The notes below the pieces were generated by a model, which saw only the letters and a program-made list of their open reading frames with translations, was not told the origin of the DNA and did no database searches. DNA of 64,000 nt from an uncultured Paracoccus sp. (GTDB lineage Bacteria; Pseudomonadota; Alphaproteobacteria; Rhodobacterales; Rhodobacteraceae): NCBI RefSeq assembly GCF_945915435.1, contig NZ_CAMEFG010000014.1, positions 1 to 64,000 on the forward strand. The letters run 5' to 3'. The translations under genes and the position numbers were made by a program. This document shows, in pieces, positions 51,033-60,349 of the stretch (its first letter is position 1; every line of letters starts with the position of its first letter).

Positions 51033-52036
51033 GCCCCCGAGGAGATCCGCGATCCGACCGCTGCCTTCCGCCCTGGTGCAGCCGCATGGCTTGGCAGCGG
51101 AAGCCAAGCCGCGACGTGCCGGGTTTCCGCAACGGCAATCAGGCCCACGCGTTCCGCTGCCAGATCGGCGGCGAAGAGCCGCGCGATCTCCAGCGGCGCC
51201 GGCTGGATGTGCAGCGCGATATGGAATTGGGACAGCCATTCCAGCCCCAGCCCGGTGATCTGCCGCATTTCGCCACGCGGAACCCAGGTATTGGCGAAAT
51301 GCAGCGGCAGAAAGCTCAGGAAGCGGCCGCTTCGGATCAGGATCGCCTGTGCCTCCATGTTCGACACCGAGGCCGTGACATTCGGATCGTGCAAGGCGGC
51401 GAGTTCGGCACGCTGAAGATAGGGACGCGCGGTGATCGGACAGAGGGAAAGCTCTTCCAGCTTCACGGCCCCTTCGGCGCGGGCATAAAGCGGATGCAGG
51501 CACCCGCAGTAAAGCGCGTGTTCCTGGGTATAGACCGGGGTATATTGGACGTTGGGCTGTCGGTTCGGAAAGGGACCGATGGCGACATGGATCTCGCCGG
51601 TCTGCAGCGCCTTGCTCAGTGCCTGCGTCGTGCCGATTTCCAGGGTCAGGCGCACGTCGTGCTGGCGCCCGAAGAAGCGGCGGATGGCGCGGTGGACGGG
51701 CAGGTCGGGATTGTCGGCCTCGCTGTCCACGATGCCGATGCGCAGATGGCTGGTCCGCACCTTGCGCAGCGTGCCCAGGTTGGCCTCGCATTGCTCGATC
51801 CCGGCCAGCATCCGCTTGGCTTCGCGATAGACGGCCTCGCCCTTGTCGGTCAGGGCGAAACCGCCACGGCCCCGCTGGCAGAGCGTGAAGCCCAGGCTGA
51901 GTTCCAGGTCCTTCAGATGGGTCGAGATCGCCGAAAGGCTGACCCCCAGTACGGCCTGCGCACCGCTGGGGCCGCCATGTTCGACCACCGCGCAGAAGGT
52001 GCGCAGGTTGCGCAGGATATAGTCGCTGATCCGCAT
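50873..52036 (-). CDS. LysR-family regulator with run-on C-terminus
   Basis: A 387-residue reading, about 85 longer than a normal LysR. Residues 1-300 are typical: HTH FCAVVEHGGPSGAQAVLGVS...LKDLELSLGFTLC, then the effector domain from HLRIGIVDSEADNPDLP to EIARLFAADLAAERVGL. From about residue 305-330 onward the sequence becomes the antisense of the truncated nsrR-like gene, so the native stop has been lost at the junction. The regulatory part may still work with an extra tail. It is divergent from the permease fragment and agmatinase, which may be its former targets. Confidence 0.75.
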   Translation of the reverse strand: MRISDYILRNLRTFCAVVEHGGPSGAQAVLGVSLSAISTHLKDLELSLGFTLCQRGRGGFALTDKGEAVYREAKRMLAGIEQCEANLGTLRKVRTSHLRIGIVDSEADNPDLPVHRAIRRFFGRQHDVRLTLEIGTTQALSKALQTGEIHVAIGPFPNRQPNVQYTPVYTQEHALYCGCLHPLYARAEGAVKLEELSLCPITARPYLQRAELAALHDPNVTASVSNMEAQAILIRSGRFLSFLPLHFANTWVPRGEMRQITGLGLEWLSQFHIALHIQPAPLEIARLFAADLAAERVGLIAVAETRHVAAWLPLPSHAAAPGRKAAVGSRISSGAKHSAPAISGSVTRSTSPKDSAAGSRPSSSPPDRPRTERRNPARVSTFATLVR

Positions 52037-52194
52037 GGCTTGCTTCGCTAGATCGAAAGTAAAGATCGCATAATTTCAGTTTATCAAAAACTCCAGTGCC
52101 TCATAGTTCCCTTCAGCCGTGACGGTCGAAATCGCAGCGCGAAAGCAGGGAAGTCGAACATGACCAGATTTGCCGCCACACGGGTGGCGCCGCC

Positions 52195-52479
52195 TTGGCC
52201 GAAGAATGGAAATTCGCAATCGAGGAAATCCCCGGCTCGATCTTCGCGCCACTCGCGGCGGCGGTGCTGGTCGGCGTGCCGATCACGCTTCAGGTCGCCA
52301 TCGGCGCCGCGGCCACGCCCTTCGCCCGCAGCCTGTTCACCGCCATCGCCGTTTTTCGCCGGCCCTTCATCGAGGTCCTGCGCGGCATGCCGCCCTTTCC
52401 TGCCATCCTGCTGCTGGTCGCCGTGCTGCTTTGCGCCTTCTGGATCGCGCCGGGGCTGCGCGACCTCGCTTTCCGCTGA
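52195..52479 (+). pseudogene. ABC permease fragment (amino-acid type)
   Basis: About 94 residues with two hydrophobic stretches: FAPLAAAVLVGVPITLQVAI, then PFIEVLRGMPPFPAILLLVAVLL, which resembles the FRNTPP/RGTPLL region of polar amino-acid permeases. It lacks the EAA coupling loop and the C-terminal spans. The nearest good ATG (52160) is out of frame, so the fragment is both frameshifted and truncated. It ends 22 bp before the agmatinase gene, suggesting that a former transporter for arginine or agmatine has been reduced. Confidence 0.4.
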
Positions 52480-52501
52480 TCGTTACCAAGGAACCTGAAC
52501 C

Positions 52502-53482
52502 ATGTCCGACACCCCTTCCTCGCACGGCTATGAGACTGGCCGGCTGAACCTGCCCTTCGTGGGCATCTCGACCTTCGGCAAGCGACCCCATGTCGCGGAC
52601 TGGTCGCGGATCGAGGCCGATATCGCCGTGCTGGGCGCGCCCTTCGACTTCGGCACCCAGTTCCGCGCCGGCGCGCGCTTCGGGCCGCGCGCGGTGCGCG
52701 AGGCCTCGACCCTGTTCAGCTTCGGCCATGCCGGCGCCTATGATCACGAGGACGACTGCACCTATCTGGGCAGCGACCTGCGCATCGTCGATATCGGCGA
52801 TGCCGACATCATCCACACCGACACCGCGAAAAGCCACGCCAATATCCGCACGGGCGTGCAGGCGATCCTGGATGCCGGCGCCTTTCCGGTGGTGATCGGC
52901 GGCGATCATTCGGTCAACATTCCCTGCATCGAGGCTTTCGAGGGCCGGGGCGATATCCACATCCTTCAGATCGACGCACATCTGGACTTCGTGGACGAAC
53001 GCCACGGCGTCCGCACCGGCCACGGCAGCCCGCTGCGCCGGGCGGCGGAAAAGTCCTATGTGACCGGGCTGACGCAGGTCGGCATCCGCAACGTCAGCTC
53101 GACCACCAAGGACGGCTACGACGCCGCGCGGGCGATAGGTTCGGACATCCTGTCGGTCCGGCAGATGCGGGCGCTTGGTCCGCAGGGGGTGATCGACCGC
53201 ATCCCCGAAGGTGTCCGGGTCTATGTGACGCTGGACATCGATGGCTTCTGCCCCTCGATCGCGCCGGGGACGGGAACGCCCTCGCATGGCGGCTTTCTCT
53301 ATTACGAGGTGCTGGAGATGCTCCAGGCGCTGGCGCACCGGCACGAAGTGGTGGGGATCGACCTGGTCGAGGTGGCGCCGGACTATGACCGGACCGGCTC
53401 GACCGCGATCCTGGCGGCGCAGGTGCTGCTGAACTTCCTCGGCTTCGTCTTTCACGCAAGAGGGAAGAAAAAGGCGGGATAA
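52502..53482 (+). CDS. Agmatinase/ureohydrolase family enzyme
   Basis: A 326-residue ureohydrolase that would split a guanidino compound into an amine and urea. The manganese site is visible as GGDHS, DAHLDFVDE and DIDGFCPSIAPGTGTP; the second and third are the paired-aspartate motifs. In the third, the usual aspartate two residues after GF/LD is cysteine, but the two metal-binding aspartates are kept. HGSPLRRAAE is the agmatinase/guanidinobutyrase substrate segment. The start ATG follows AAGGAACC. The exact substrate (agmatine, guanidinobutyrate or another) is open. Confidence 0.88.
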   Translation: MSDTPSSHGYETGRLNLPFVGISTFGKRPHVADWSRIEADIAVLGAPFDFGTQFRAGARFGPRAVREASTLFSFGHAGAYDHEDDCTYLGSDLRIVDIGDADIIHTDTAKSHANIRTGVQAILDAGAFPVVIGGDHSVNIPCIEAFEGRGDIHILQIDAHLDFVDERHGVRTGHGSPLRRAAEKSYVTGLTQVGIRNVSSTTKDGYDAARAIGSDILSVRQMRALGPQGVIDRIPEGVRVYVTLDIDGFCPSIAPGTGTPSHGGFLYYEVLEMLQALAHRHEVVGIDLVEVAPDYDRTGSTAILAAQVLLNFLGFVFHARGKKKAG

Positions 53483-53592
53483 TCACCCAATCCGCGGCAA
53501 GTGAACTGCTTCGGTCAATCTCGCACCCTTCCGCGCCGGCCGTTTCCGCTTTCCCGGCAGACCGGAGAAACCCGCATGTCCCTGGCAATGCG

Positions 53593-54113
53593 TCAGATGA
53601 GCTGGACTTCGCAGGCAGCCTCAAAGCCGGTGGCATGGCGTATCGCCGCGCCTTGCAGGGGGTCGCGCTGATCTTCCTTGGCCGATCGGCGGCATCGACC
53701 TGATCGCTGCGCACCTCGACCGAGGGCGAGACGGTCAGGTTCTCCATCGCCTGCCAGTCCAGCCGCAGGAACGCGCTGTGGCGCGGCGTGTCGGTGGGGC
53801 GGAAATCGGCGCGCTGCGGAGCCTTCAGGCCGCGACGCAGCCAGGTGCAATTCGCCACCAGCCCGATGCGGTCGCCGACCTGCCAGTTCGCTGCGACCTC
53901 GAAACCCTTGTAGGTGCCGTCACCGACGTTCTGGCTCTGGCTGACGATATCGTCCTCGTTCTCGCCGACCGGCATCGAGTGGATCATGTCCTCGACCTTG
54001 CTGTAAAACAGCGCCGCCCGAAGGGTGGCGGGGCCGACCTCGCCGCCATAGCCGTTCTCGGCATTCAGGGCGCGTTCGGATTTCAGGTCGGGGTCCGGGA
54101 TGGCCGAGCCGGA
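53593..54113 (-). pseudogene. TonB-dependent receptor barrel fragment
   Basis: About 130 residues read as receptor barrel: DPDLKSERALNAENGYGGE, LRAALFYSKVEDMIHSM, NVGDGTYKGFEVAANWQVGD, then LRLDWQAMENLTVSPSVEVRSDQ. After about 53700 the plausible continuation is in another frame, ending TGFEAACEVQLI at 53593. The signal peptide, plug and most of the barrel are gone. This is a relic of a third receptor gene in the region. Confidence 0.65.
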
Positions 54114-54313
54114 TTTGCGCCCGGCTGGTGAGATCGCAGGGCCGATATGGAAATGTCCCCTCTCACACCGCCTATCTGACGCCACATGGTCATGATGCAG
54201 CATGTTGGTATTTTCAGCAAAAGAGATTCCGCGCCATGCGGCACAGAACCTCTATCGTGAAACCGCTCGAACTGCGCCCAGAGAAAGCGCGAGGCGAACA
54301 GCCCTTCGATCCC

Positions 54314-55660
54314 TTACTTCGCCGCCAGCAGTTCGGGCGTTTCCAGCAGGATGAACTCGTTCATCGCGGCCTGCCCGATCTCTCGCCCGCCCGAGAAGGG
54401 CAGGTTGTTGTCGTTGGCGACGATGATGTGGCTGTCATCCACGAGGGCGACGTTCTCGATGGTGAAGAAGGGGAAGGTGAACGGACCCTCGGCAGGCTTC
54501 ATGCCTTCCAGCGCCTTGCCGTCGGGATCGGCGATGTTCATCAGGTCGATATGGCCGATGCGGCGCATATGGCCGTCCTCGTCGATGTCGGCGGTATCGA
54601 CCAGCACAACCTTCTTCACCTTGGCTGGCTGCGGGTAACAGGCGGCGGGGTCTGCGCCCTCGGCGCAGGCTTTGGCCATGTCGCCCTCGCCGTTGTCGCG
54701 TTCGATCACCAGGGCGCGGGTCGCGTCGATGAAGTTGAAATCGCCGATGGCGGTCGCACCCTCGGACAGCTTGAAGCGGAGGCCGTCGCCGGTCCAGTCG
54801 CGCGCCGCGGGGTCGAAGGTCATCACGCGCAGGAAATCGCCCTCGGGTTCCCCACCCTCGGCCAGCAGCGGCTTTTCCAGCATCGCCCAGAGCAGCCCAG
54901 TGCCGGGTTGCAGCGCCATCCCCTCGTATCCGCCGGAACGCTGGACGCGGAAATCGCTGCCGGGTTGCGCGGGAACCACGGTGCCGGGCGTGTCGGGGCC
55001 AGTGACGGTTTCGCCGTCCAGTTCGGTCGCAAAGACCTCGACCAGCCGCCCGTCGCGGGTGAAGTGCAACAGATAGGGGCCGAATTCGTCGCCGATCCAG
55101 ATATCGCCGTCCAGATACTGGATGCTTTCGGGGTCGAAATCGGCGCCGGTCAGATAGCGGCTTTCGGTGGCCTCGTTGGCGATGCGGAAGGGTGCCTTGC
55201 GGTCGGGGTCGCGCAGGAAGACGGTTTCGCGGCGTTCCACCTTGCCGGTTGCGAAATCGGGGACAAGGCGGTGGAAGAACAGCATCGCATCGGGGCTGTT
55301 GGCCTTGGTGCCGAAGCCGTTGTCGGTCAGGGCGAACCAGCTTCCGGCCTGATCGCGGTTCATTGCCAGCCCCGACATGCCCTGCACCGGCTGGCCGATG
55401 AAGGGCAGCGAGATGCCGGTGGGATGGCCGCCGTAAGCCGCACCCACATCGCCCGGCACCGACATCGGCGCCTCATTGCGCGCCGCGCCGGTGAACTTGC
55501 CCGAAACCCACAGATCGCGCGGCGCGTCGGCGGGCGGCGTGACCAGCGTCAGCGCGGGCAGGAAAGCGTGGCCCGCCAGTTTCGCGGGGAAGGTTTCCTC
55601 GGCCAGGGCCGGGGCGGAAAGGGCGGCAAGGCCGGTCATGAGGGCGAAGGGAATGCGCAT
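54314..55660 (-). CDS. Exported esterase-like phytase-domain protein
   Basis: A 448-residue periplasmic or secreted protein. A signal peptide ends near residue 21 (ALSAPALAEE). The body is the 'esterase-like activity of phytase' beta-propeller: LPFIGQPVQGMSGLAMN, WFALTDNGFGTKANSPDAML, ESIQYLDGDIWIGDEFGPYL and SGGYEGMALQPGTG. Near the end is TIENVALVDDSHIIVANDNNLPFS. Acidic loop residues suggest calcium binding, as in phytase-like propellers. Substrate is unknown; phosphate-ester hydrolysis is a family-level guess. GGAGAA precedes the ATG. It lies 156 bp downstream of another phytase-like gene on the same strand. Confidence 0.82.
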   Translation of the reverse strand: MRIPFALMTGLAALSAPALAEETFPAKLAGHAFLPALTLVTPPADAPRDLWVSGKFTGAARNEAPMSVPGDVGAAYGGHPTGISLPFIGQPVQGMSGLAMNRDQAGSWFALTDNGFGTKANSPDAMLFFHRLVPDFATGKVERRETVFLRDPDRKAPFRIANEATESRYLTGADFDPESIQYLDGDIWIGDEFGPYLLHFTRDGRLVEVFATELDGETVTGPDTPGTVVPAQPGSDFRVQRSGGYEGMALQPGTGLLWAMLEKPLLAEGGEPEGDFLRVMTFDPAARDWTGDGLRFKLSEGATAIGDFNFIDATRALVIERDNGEGDMAKACAEGADPAACYPQPAKVKKVVLVDTADIDEDGHMRRIGHIDLMNIADPDGKALEGMKPAEGPFTFPFFTIENVALVDDSHIIVANDNNLPFSGGREIGQAAMNEFILLETPELLAAK

Positions 55661-55816
55661 CGTGTTCTCCTGCGGGTGGTATGGCCTGCTGATAGGCGGA
55701 CCATGTGACAGGCAGATTGCGGGAATATGGCGGTTTCCCGACGTTGCGCCGTGGGGCGAGATGCGAAAATCCGCCGGACACGCGGCCCGGCGGATCGGTG
55801 GTTTCTCATGACGGGA

Positions 55817-57967
55817 TCAGAGCTTGCCGAGATTCCAGAACAGCGTCTCGCCCGAACTGTCGTCCACGCCATCATTGTCGGTGACGACCCAGGCGTTGCC
55901 CTCGGCGTCGAAAGTCAGCCCCTCGACCTTGTCCACCACGTAACCATTGGTCAGGCCGCGCAGTTCGGGGATCAGGTCGCGGACCTCTTCTTTGGCGACC
56001 AGCGGCAACTCGCCATCCAGCGCCGCGGGGGTCAATTCGGACAGCGCGACACGGAAGATCTTCTTCACCCGCGCCTTGTCGCCGATCAGGTTGTCGCGCT
56101 CGATGAGATAGGCGTGATCGCCGTTGATGGCGATTTCGGACAGGCCCATCCAGCCCTCGCCCTTCGGTTCGAGCGGATAGCGCACGGCGCCCCATTCCTT
56201 GGCGTTCAGGTCATAGGCCAGCAGCTTGACCTGCCCCTCGGGGTCGTCGGCCCATTCGCGCTGCATGGCGATCCAAAGGGTATCGCCGACCTGCGCGATG
56301 CCTTCCGCGCCGAAACGGGCCTGATGCGCCAGCAGGCCGGGGGGCAGCGGGATTTCCTGCGTGATCTCACCCTTGGCATTCACGCGGATGATGGCATGCG
56401 GGACCAGCTTCGCCGCGTCGCCCTCATTGGCCAACCAGAAGCCGCCCTCTCCATCCGCCGCGATGCCTTCGATGTCCAGTTTCTGCGCGGGCTGCCCGCC
56501 GCGCGTCACCACCACCTGCGCGACGATCCGGGCCGGGGTTTCGCTTGCGTCGATTTCGTAAATCGACGGCATCGCGGAATAAACGCTGTCCGAGGCCGCA
56601 TGGATCCGGCCATCGGCAAAGGTCAGCGCCCCAAGCGCGCCCCAGCCGATCAGCGGATCGCTGCCCGCCGAAGTCAGCATCGGATAGGTCGGCTCCGCAT
56701 CCTGCAATTCGTAGATCATCACATGGGCACGCGCCGCGCCGTCCTGACCCAGATCGGCCTCGTTCGCCGTCACCAGCAGGTTGCGCGACGGGATCGCAAC
56801 CGCGCCTTCGGGGCTGATGCCCGAGGGCAGGATCTGCCTGAGTTCCGGCGCGGCGAGATCGCTGACGTCATAGACCGCGACGACCGAGGCGCGTTCCGAC
56901 ACCACGAACAGATAAGGCACCTCGCCATAGCGGGCGAACTCGACGCTTTCGATCTCGACCCCCTTCGAGCGCGAGCGTTTTTCCGGGTAATGGCCGATTT
57001 CCGCGATGGCGCGCTCCAGCGAGGCGCCGGATTCGTAGATCACCGTCCCGTCCTTGCGGAAGATGGTGAAGCCGCGGCTGCCGCCCTTCCAGTCGCCTTC
57101 GTTGGCGGTGGCGAAATGGTCTGCGTCGATCCATTTCACCCCGTCTGGTTCGCGCGGAATCGGGCCGGTCGTGTCGGTGAAGGACAGGCGGCCGTCGGAT
57201 TTCGTATCGACCCCTTCCAGCGTGACGGAACCGGCCTCGAAATGCGAGATCACGCCATCCGGGCCGATCACGACGATATGGTTGTTTTCCTGAAGCGTGA
57301 CGACGATCTCGCCAGCTTCATTGATATCGACGAATTCGGGTTCGGGATCGTCGGTGCCGACGGCGGCCAGCCCGGTCACGTCGATCCGCTCCAGCGCATC
57401 GCAATCGACATTGCCATCAGCGATCGGCAAGCGAACGACGAAACCGGCGGGCATCTGCGGCAAGCCGCCATCGCCCAATTCCTCGTCACGCTCATTCTCG
57501 ATGGCGACGGCAAGGAAGCTGCCATCCGGCGCGACCGCCACCGAATCCGGCTGCCCGCCAAGATCGCAAGAGGCGATTTCGCTGCGGCTTTCCAGATCGA
57601 CCACCGCCAGGCGGCCCGAGGGGTCGGTATGGCTTTCCGAGGTATTCACCCCGACGAACGCCCGCCCGCCGATGATATGGGCGGTCGTCGGCTCTCCGTT
57701 CAGCGACACGTTGCCAAGGGGTTTGGGCGCGGCGGGATCGGTAATATCGATCAGCCCGACCACGCCCAGCGGGCTGTCGGTATAGATCAGCGTCATGCCA
57801 TCCTCGGAAACCGAGATGATCTCGGCCGAGCTTTCACGGGCCGTATCCTCGCCCTCGGCCATGTTGGCGATGACGGGAAAGCTGGCGATGCGGTTGAAGC
57901 TGTCGGCCAGGGCCGGGCTGGCCAGCAGGGCAAGGACAGAGGCGGCGGAACACAGGCGCGCGGACAT
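55817..57967 (-). CDS. Large exported beta-propeller plus phytase-like domain protein
   Basis: A 716-residue secreted protein with a signal ending near ALLASPALAD. Residues 25-430 read as LVIVD-style propeller repeats (LGVVGLIDITDPAAPKPLGN, GRLAVVDLESRSEI, FARYGEVPYLFVVSERASVV, VAVYDVSDLAAPEL). The C-terminal third is the phytase-like domain: KLDIEGIAADGEGGFWLANEGD, and it ends KVEGLTFDAEGNAWVVTDNDG. It has the same domain type as its downstream neighbour, making a pair of phosphate-scavenging candidates near a phnE relic. AGGAG precedes the ATG. Confidence 0.8.
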   Translation of the reverse strand: MSARLCSAASVLALLASPALADSFNRIASFPVIANMAEGEDTARESSAEIISVSEDGMTLIYTDSPLGVVGLIDITDPAAPKPLGNVSLNGEPTTAHIIGGRAFVGVNTSESHTDPSGRLAVVDLESRSEIASCDLGGQPDSVAVAPDGSFLAVAIENERDEELGDGGLPQMPAGFVVRLPIADGNVDCDALERIDVTGLAAVGTDDPEPEFVDINEAGEIVVTLQENNHIVVIGPDGVISHFEAGSVTLEGVDTKSDGRLSFTDTTGPIPREPDGVKWIDADHFATANEGDWKGGSRGFTIFRKDGTVIYESGASLERAIAEIGHYPEKRSRSKGVEIESVEFARYGEVPYLFVVSERASVVAVYDVSDLAAPELRQILPSGISPEGAVAIPSRNLLVTANEADLGQDGAARAHVMIYELQDAEPTYPMLTSAGSDPLIGWGALGALTFADGRIHAASDSVYSAMPSIYEIDASETPARIVAQVVVTRGGQPAQKLDIEGIAADGEGGFWLANEGDAAKLVPHAIIRVNAKGEITQEIPLPPGLLAHQARFGAEGIAQVGDTLWIAMQREWADDPEGQVKLLAYDLNAKEWGAVRYPLEPKGEGWMGLSEIAINGDHAYLIERDNLIGDKARVKKIFRVALSELTPAALDGELPLVAKEEVRDLIPELRGLTNGYVVDKVEGLTFDAEGNAWVVTDNDGVDDSSGETLFWNLGKL

Positions 57968-58053
57968 GGGAACTCCTGAAGGGTTGTCGACGCGCGCAAC
58001 CTATGCCGGGAACAAGACAGTTCCGTAACGGCGCGCACAAAGGACGGAGATTC

Positions 58054-58620
58054 TCATATCAGCGCCTTTCTGACTTGGGATGAGATCCCTTCGCTGAGAA
58101 CGACGGTTGCGAGGATGACGATGACGATCAGCAGGACCTGCGGCCATGCGAGCATGTTGAGGCTGGATTGCAACTGCATGCCGATGCCGCCCGCGCCGAC
58201 AAGGCCCAGGATCGTGCTTTCGCGGATATTGATGTCCCAGCGAAAGACCGAGATGCCGACGAAACCGGGCATCACCTGCGGCCAGATCGCATAGTTCAGG
58301 ACCTGCGCCTGACTTGCGCCGGTCGCCGTGATCGCCTCGACCTGGCGGGGGTCGGTTTCCTCGATCGCCTCGTAAAGCAGCTTGCCGACGAAACCGACCG
58401 AGCGGAAGGCAATGGCGATGATCCCCGCCAGCAATCCCGGCCCCGGATCGACACCAGCAGCAGCGCCCAGATCAGCGAATTGATCGAACGCGAGGCCACG
58501 ATGCAAAACAGCGCCAAGGGCCGCAGGACCAGATGGTGCGCGCGGTCATCAACTCCCAGCACCAGGTAAACAGCACGACGATCCCCAGCCAGACCGCCCA
58601 CAGGCCAAGCCTGCGAAAAA
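58054..58620 (-). pseudogene. phnE: phnE (phosphonate ABC permease), frameshifted and truncated
   Basis: The C-terminal 120 residues are a clean PhnE-type permease: GKLLYEAIEETDPRQVEAIT, ATGASQAQVLNYAIWPQVMP, FRWDINIRESTILGLVGAGG. Upstream, the match continues only by changing frame near 58440 (SRSINSLIWALLLVS) and again near 58535 (GLWAVWLGIVVLFTWCW). The N-terminal segment then stops at the IS remnant. No phnC or phnD is present. It is a dead remnant of phosphonate or phosphite uptake. Confidence 0.8.
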
Positions 58621-58621
58621 A

Positions 58622-59050
58622 AGGGATCGTCCGAGGGCGATCGGGCGCACGAAGGGCGGCCTGAACTCCAAGCTGCACATGCTCAGCGATGGCAAAGGAC
58701 GCCCGCTGGACTTCTTCCTCTCTCTTGGCCAGATGGCCGACAGTCGGGGTGCCCTCGTGCTGCTGAGCCATCTACCGACAGCCAAGCGCTTCCTGGGTGA
58801 CAAGGCCTATGACGCCGACTGGTTGCGCGACGACCTCAAGGGTCGCGGCGTCCGTCCCTGTATCCCGCCCAGGAAGAAACGCAGAAAACCGGCCAGATAC
58901 AACAAGCGCCTTTATCGCAAGCGCTACCGCATCGAGAATGCCTTCGGTCATCTGAAGGACTGGCGCGGTATTGCTACCCGCTACGAGAGATGCGGCGACA
59001 TCTTCCTCAACGCAATCATCCTCGCCGCGATCATCATCTTCTGGATCTAA
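58622..59050 (+). mobile_element. IS5-family transposase remnant
   Basis: About 142 residues of a DDE transposase C-terminus: AIGRTKGGLNSKLHMLSD, FLGDKAYDADWLRD with a catalytic Asp, RKKRRKPARYNKRLYRKRYR and IENAFGHLKDWRGIATRYER with the catalytic Glu. The N-terminal half, including the first Asp, is missing. The left part begins within the phnE relic, so insertion or later deletion removed both gene ends. Terminal repeats could not be defined with certainty. A possible right end is near GGGATCGACCC at 59060. Confidence 0.8.
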
Positions 59051-59098
59051 AATTTATAGGGATCGACCCTAAGCCTCGAAGAAGGGTGATAGCTTCCG

Positions 59099-59494
59099 AT
59101 GAGAAAGCCGGCATTCGTCATTGCGGGACTATCGGTAGCGGCTGTCGTATTCGTTGCATTATCGCAGGAGACCGGACGCATGGTTCCATTCATCATCATT
59201 CCCGAACCAAGTGTTGCCGATCTGTCGCGCAGCGGGTTCAGTGTGGATAAGACGGCTATGGCAGAACACTACTCCGCGCTGTTTGCGGGGAAACGGTTCG
59301 ATGAGGTTCATGACCTGCTGAAAGCGCATGGCTTGACCTATAACATCAAGGACGAGCGCCGGCTGGTCTTTTCCCCCCGCTACGAGTTCACAGGACTGCC
59401 TGCATCCTACTCCTGCACGGTTGAGATCTCTTTCGAGAACGGACAGTTCACGGAAGTCCTTGATATATACAACTGCGGCGTGCTTGCACTGTAA
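59099..59494 (+). CDS. Hypothetical exported protein
   Basis: A 131-residue protein with an N-terminal hydrophobic segment (PAFVIAGLSVAAVVFVAL), either a signal peptide or a single membrane anchor. The rest is a mixed alpha/beta part with LFAGKRFDEVHDLLKAHGL, FTGLPASYSCTVEISFENGQ and an end at IYNCGVLAL. Its two cysteines could form one disulfide. Codon use is less GC-rich than that of the surrounding genes, and it lies directly beside the IS remnant, so acquisition is likely. No family recognised. Confidence 0.6.
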   Translation: MRKPAFVIAGLSVAAVVFVALSQETGRMVPFIIIPEPSVADLSRSGFSVDKTAMAEHYSALFAGKRFDEVHDLLKAHGLTYNIKDERRLVFSPRYEFTGLPASYSCTVEISFENGQFTEVLDIYNCGVLAL

Positions 59495-59794
59495 ACCGCC
59501 CCCTGCCGAGAAACCGCCACGCGCGCCGGTTGTTTCAGGCAGGCTGGCGATGATGCAGACTTGCGCATCATCTGGTCTGCCCCCCCAAAAGATACGCCAT
59601 CGACCTGCACGTTTGGCTTTCCATCCCCAATATCGACACCCGGAAAAAAGAGGACGGGCATGGCGCGGCGGGCGTAATTGTCGCCGCGGGTATGACAACC
59701 GGCGGAAGCCGCTCTGTTTCCGGAAGGCGCAACTCCGCCGACAGGCCGGTCATGGGTGCTTGAGTTTGAACGGGCCTGGCTGGCAAATGGTTGC
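59495..59794. other. 300-bp stretch without a convincing gene
   Basis: Only fragmentary reading is visible. On the minus strand TRGDNYARRAMPVLFFPGVD resembles a fragment of an M28-type peptidase end, but it is short and has no start or stop context. No hairpin or operator-like repeat stands out. The next gene (59795) lacks an obvious promoter, so one probably lies here. Confidence 0.3.
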
Positions 59795-60349
59795 ATGAAT
59801 CGTCGCCGGTCACGTTTGGTCCTCAGATCGCTCAGGCTGCACCTTCTGGCGTCGCTTGGGGTCGGCGCCGCCATCCTGACAAGCTGGTGGCTGCGGGTAG
59901 AGGAAGCGCGCGCCCCGAAAGAACTGCCGCAGATCGCCTTCGGACAGGCAGTCGCGGCGGGACGGACCAGCCTGACCCCGGAACGGCTGGTCCTGCGGGA
60001 TGGCCAGTTGACCCTCGTGGCGATGCTGGAAACATTGACCGGCGCGACCGTCAGCGCACCCTTCGGCGCCCCTGCCCGACTGCCCGAGCTGCTGCTTGAA
60101 GACGGCCCGCTGCCCGCTGCCGGGATCGTCTTGCAGCGCGACGACGAACCCTTGCGGCAACTTCACCCCCGCATGCCCGAACGGGTGCTGCTGATCTGGC
60201 CGCTCGACGGCGACGTGCCGCCCGGTGAAGTGACGATCCGCTTTGAGCGGCAGATCTTCAAGCTGCGCGACAACCTCTATGGACAGGCAAGCTGGCTGGG
60301 GCACGAGACGGCGGGCGAGTTGCACGCCACCCCCGAGGTCACGCCATGA
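59795..60349 (+). CDS. Unrecognised single-span membrane protein A of a four-gene module
   Basis: A 184-residue protein from the ATG at 59795. A basic N-terminus (MNRRRSRLVLRSLRLHLL) leads into one span at about 16-32 (ASLGVGAAILTSWW), then an extracytoplasmic domain of about 150 residues without cysteines: LPQIAFGQAVAAGRTSLTPE, LVAMLETLTGATVSAPFG, VTIRFERQIFKLRDN. It has a beta-sandwich look. The next gene overlaps it by ATGA. No family match recognised. Three similar bitopic proteins in a row suggest a membrane complex. Confidence 0.7.
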   Translation: MNRRRSRLVLRSLRLHLLASLGVGAAILTSWWLRVEEARAPKELPQIAFGQAVAAGRTSLTPERLVLRDGQLTLVAMLETLTGATVSAPFGAPARLPELLLEDGPLPAAGIVLQRDDEPLRQLHPRMPERVLLIWPLDGDVPPGEVTIRFERQIFKLRDNLYGQASWLGHETAGELHATPEVTP

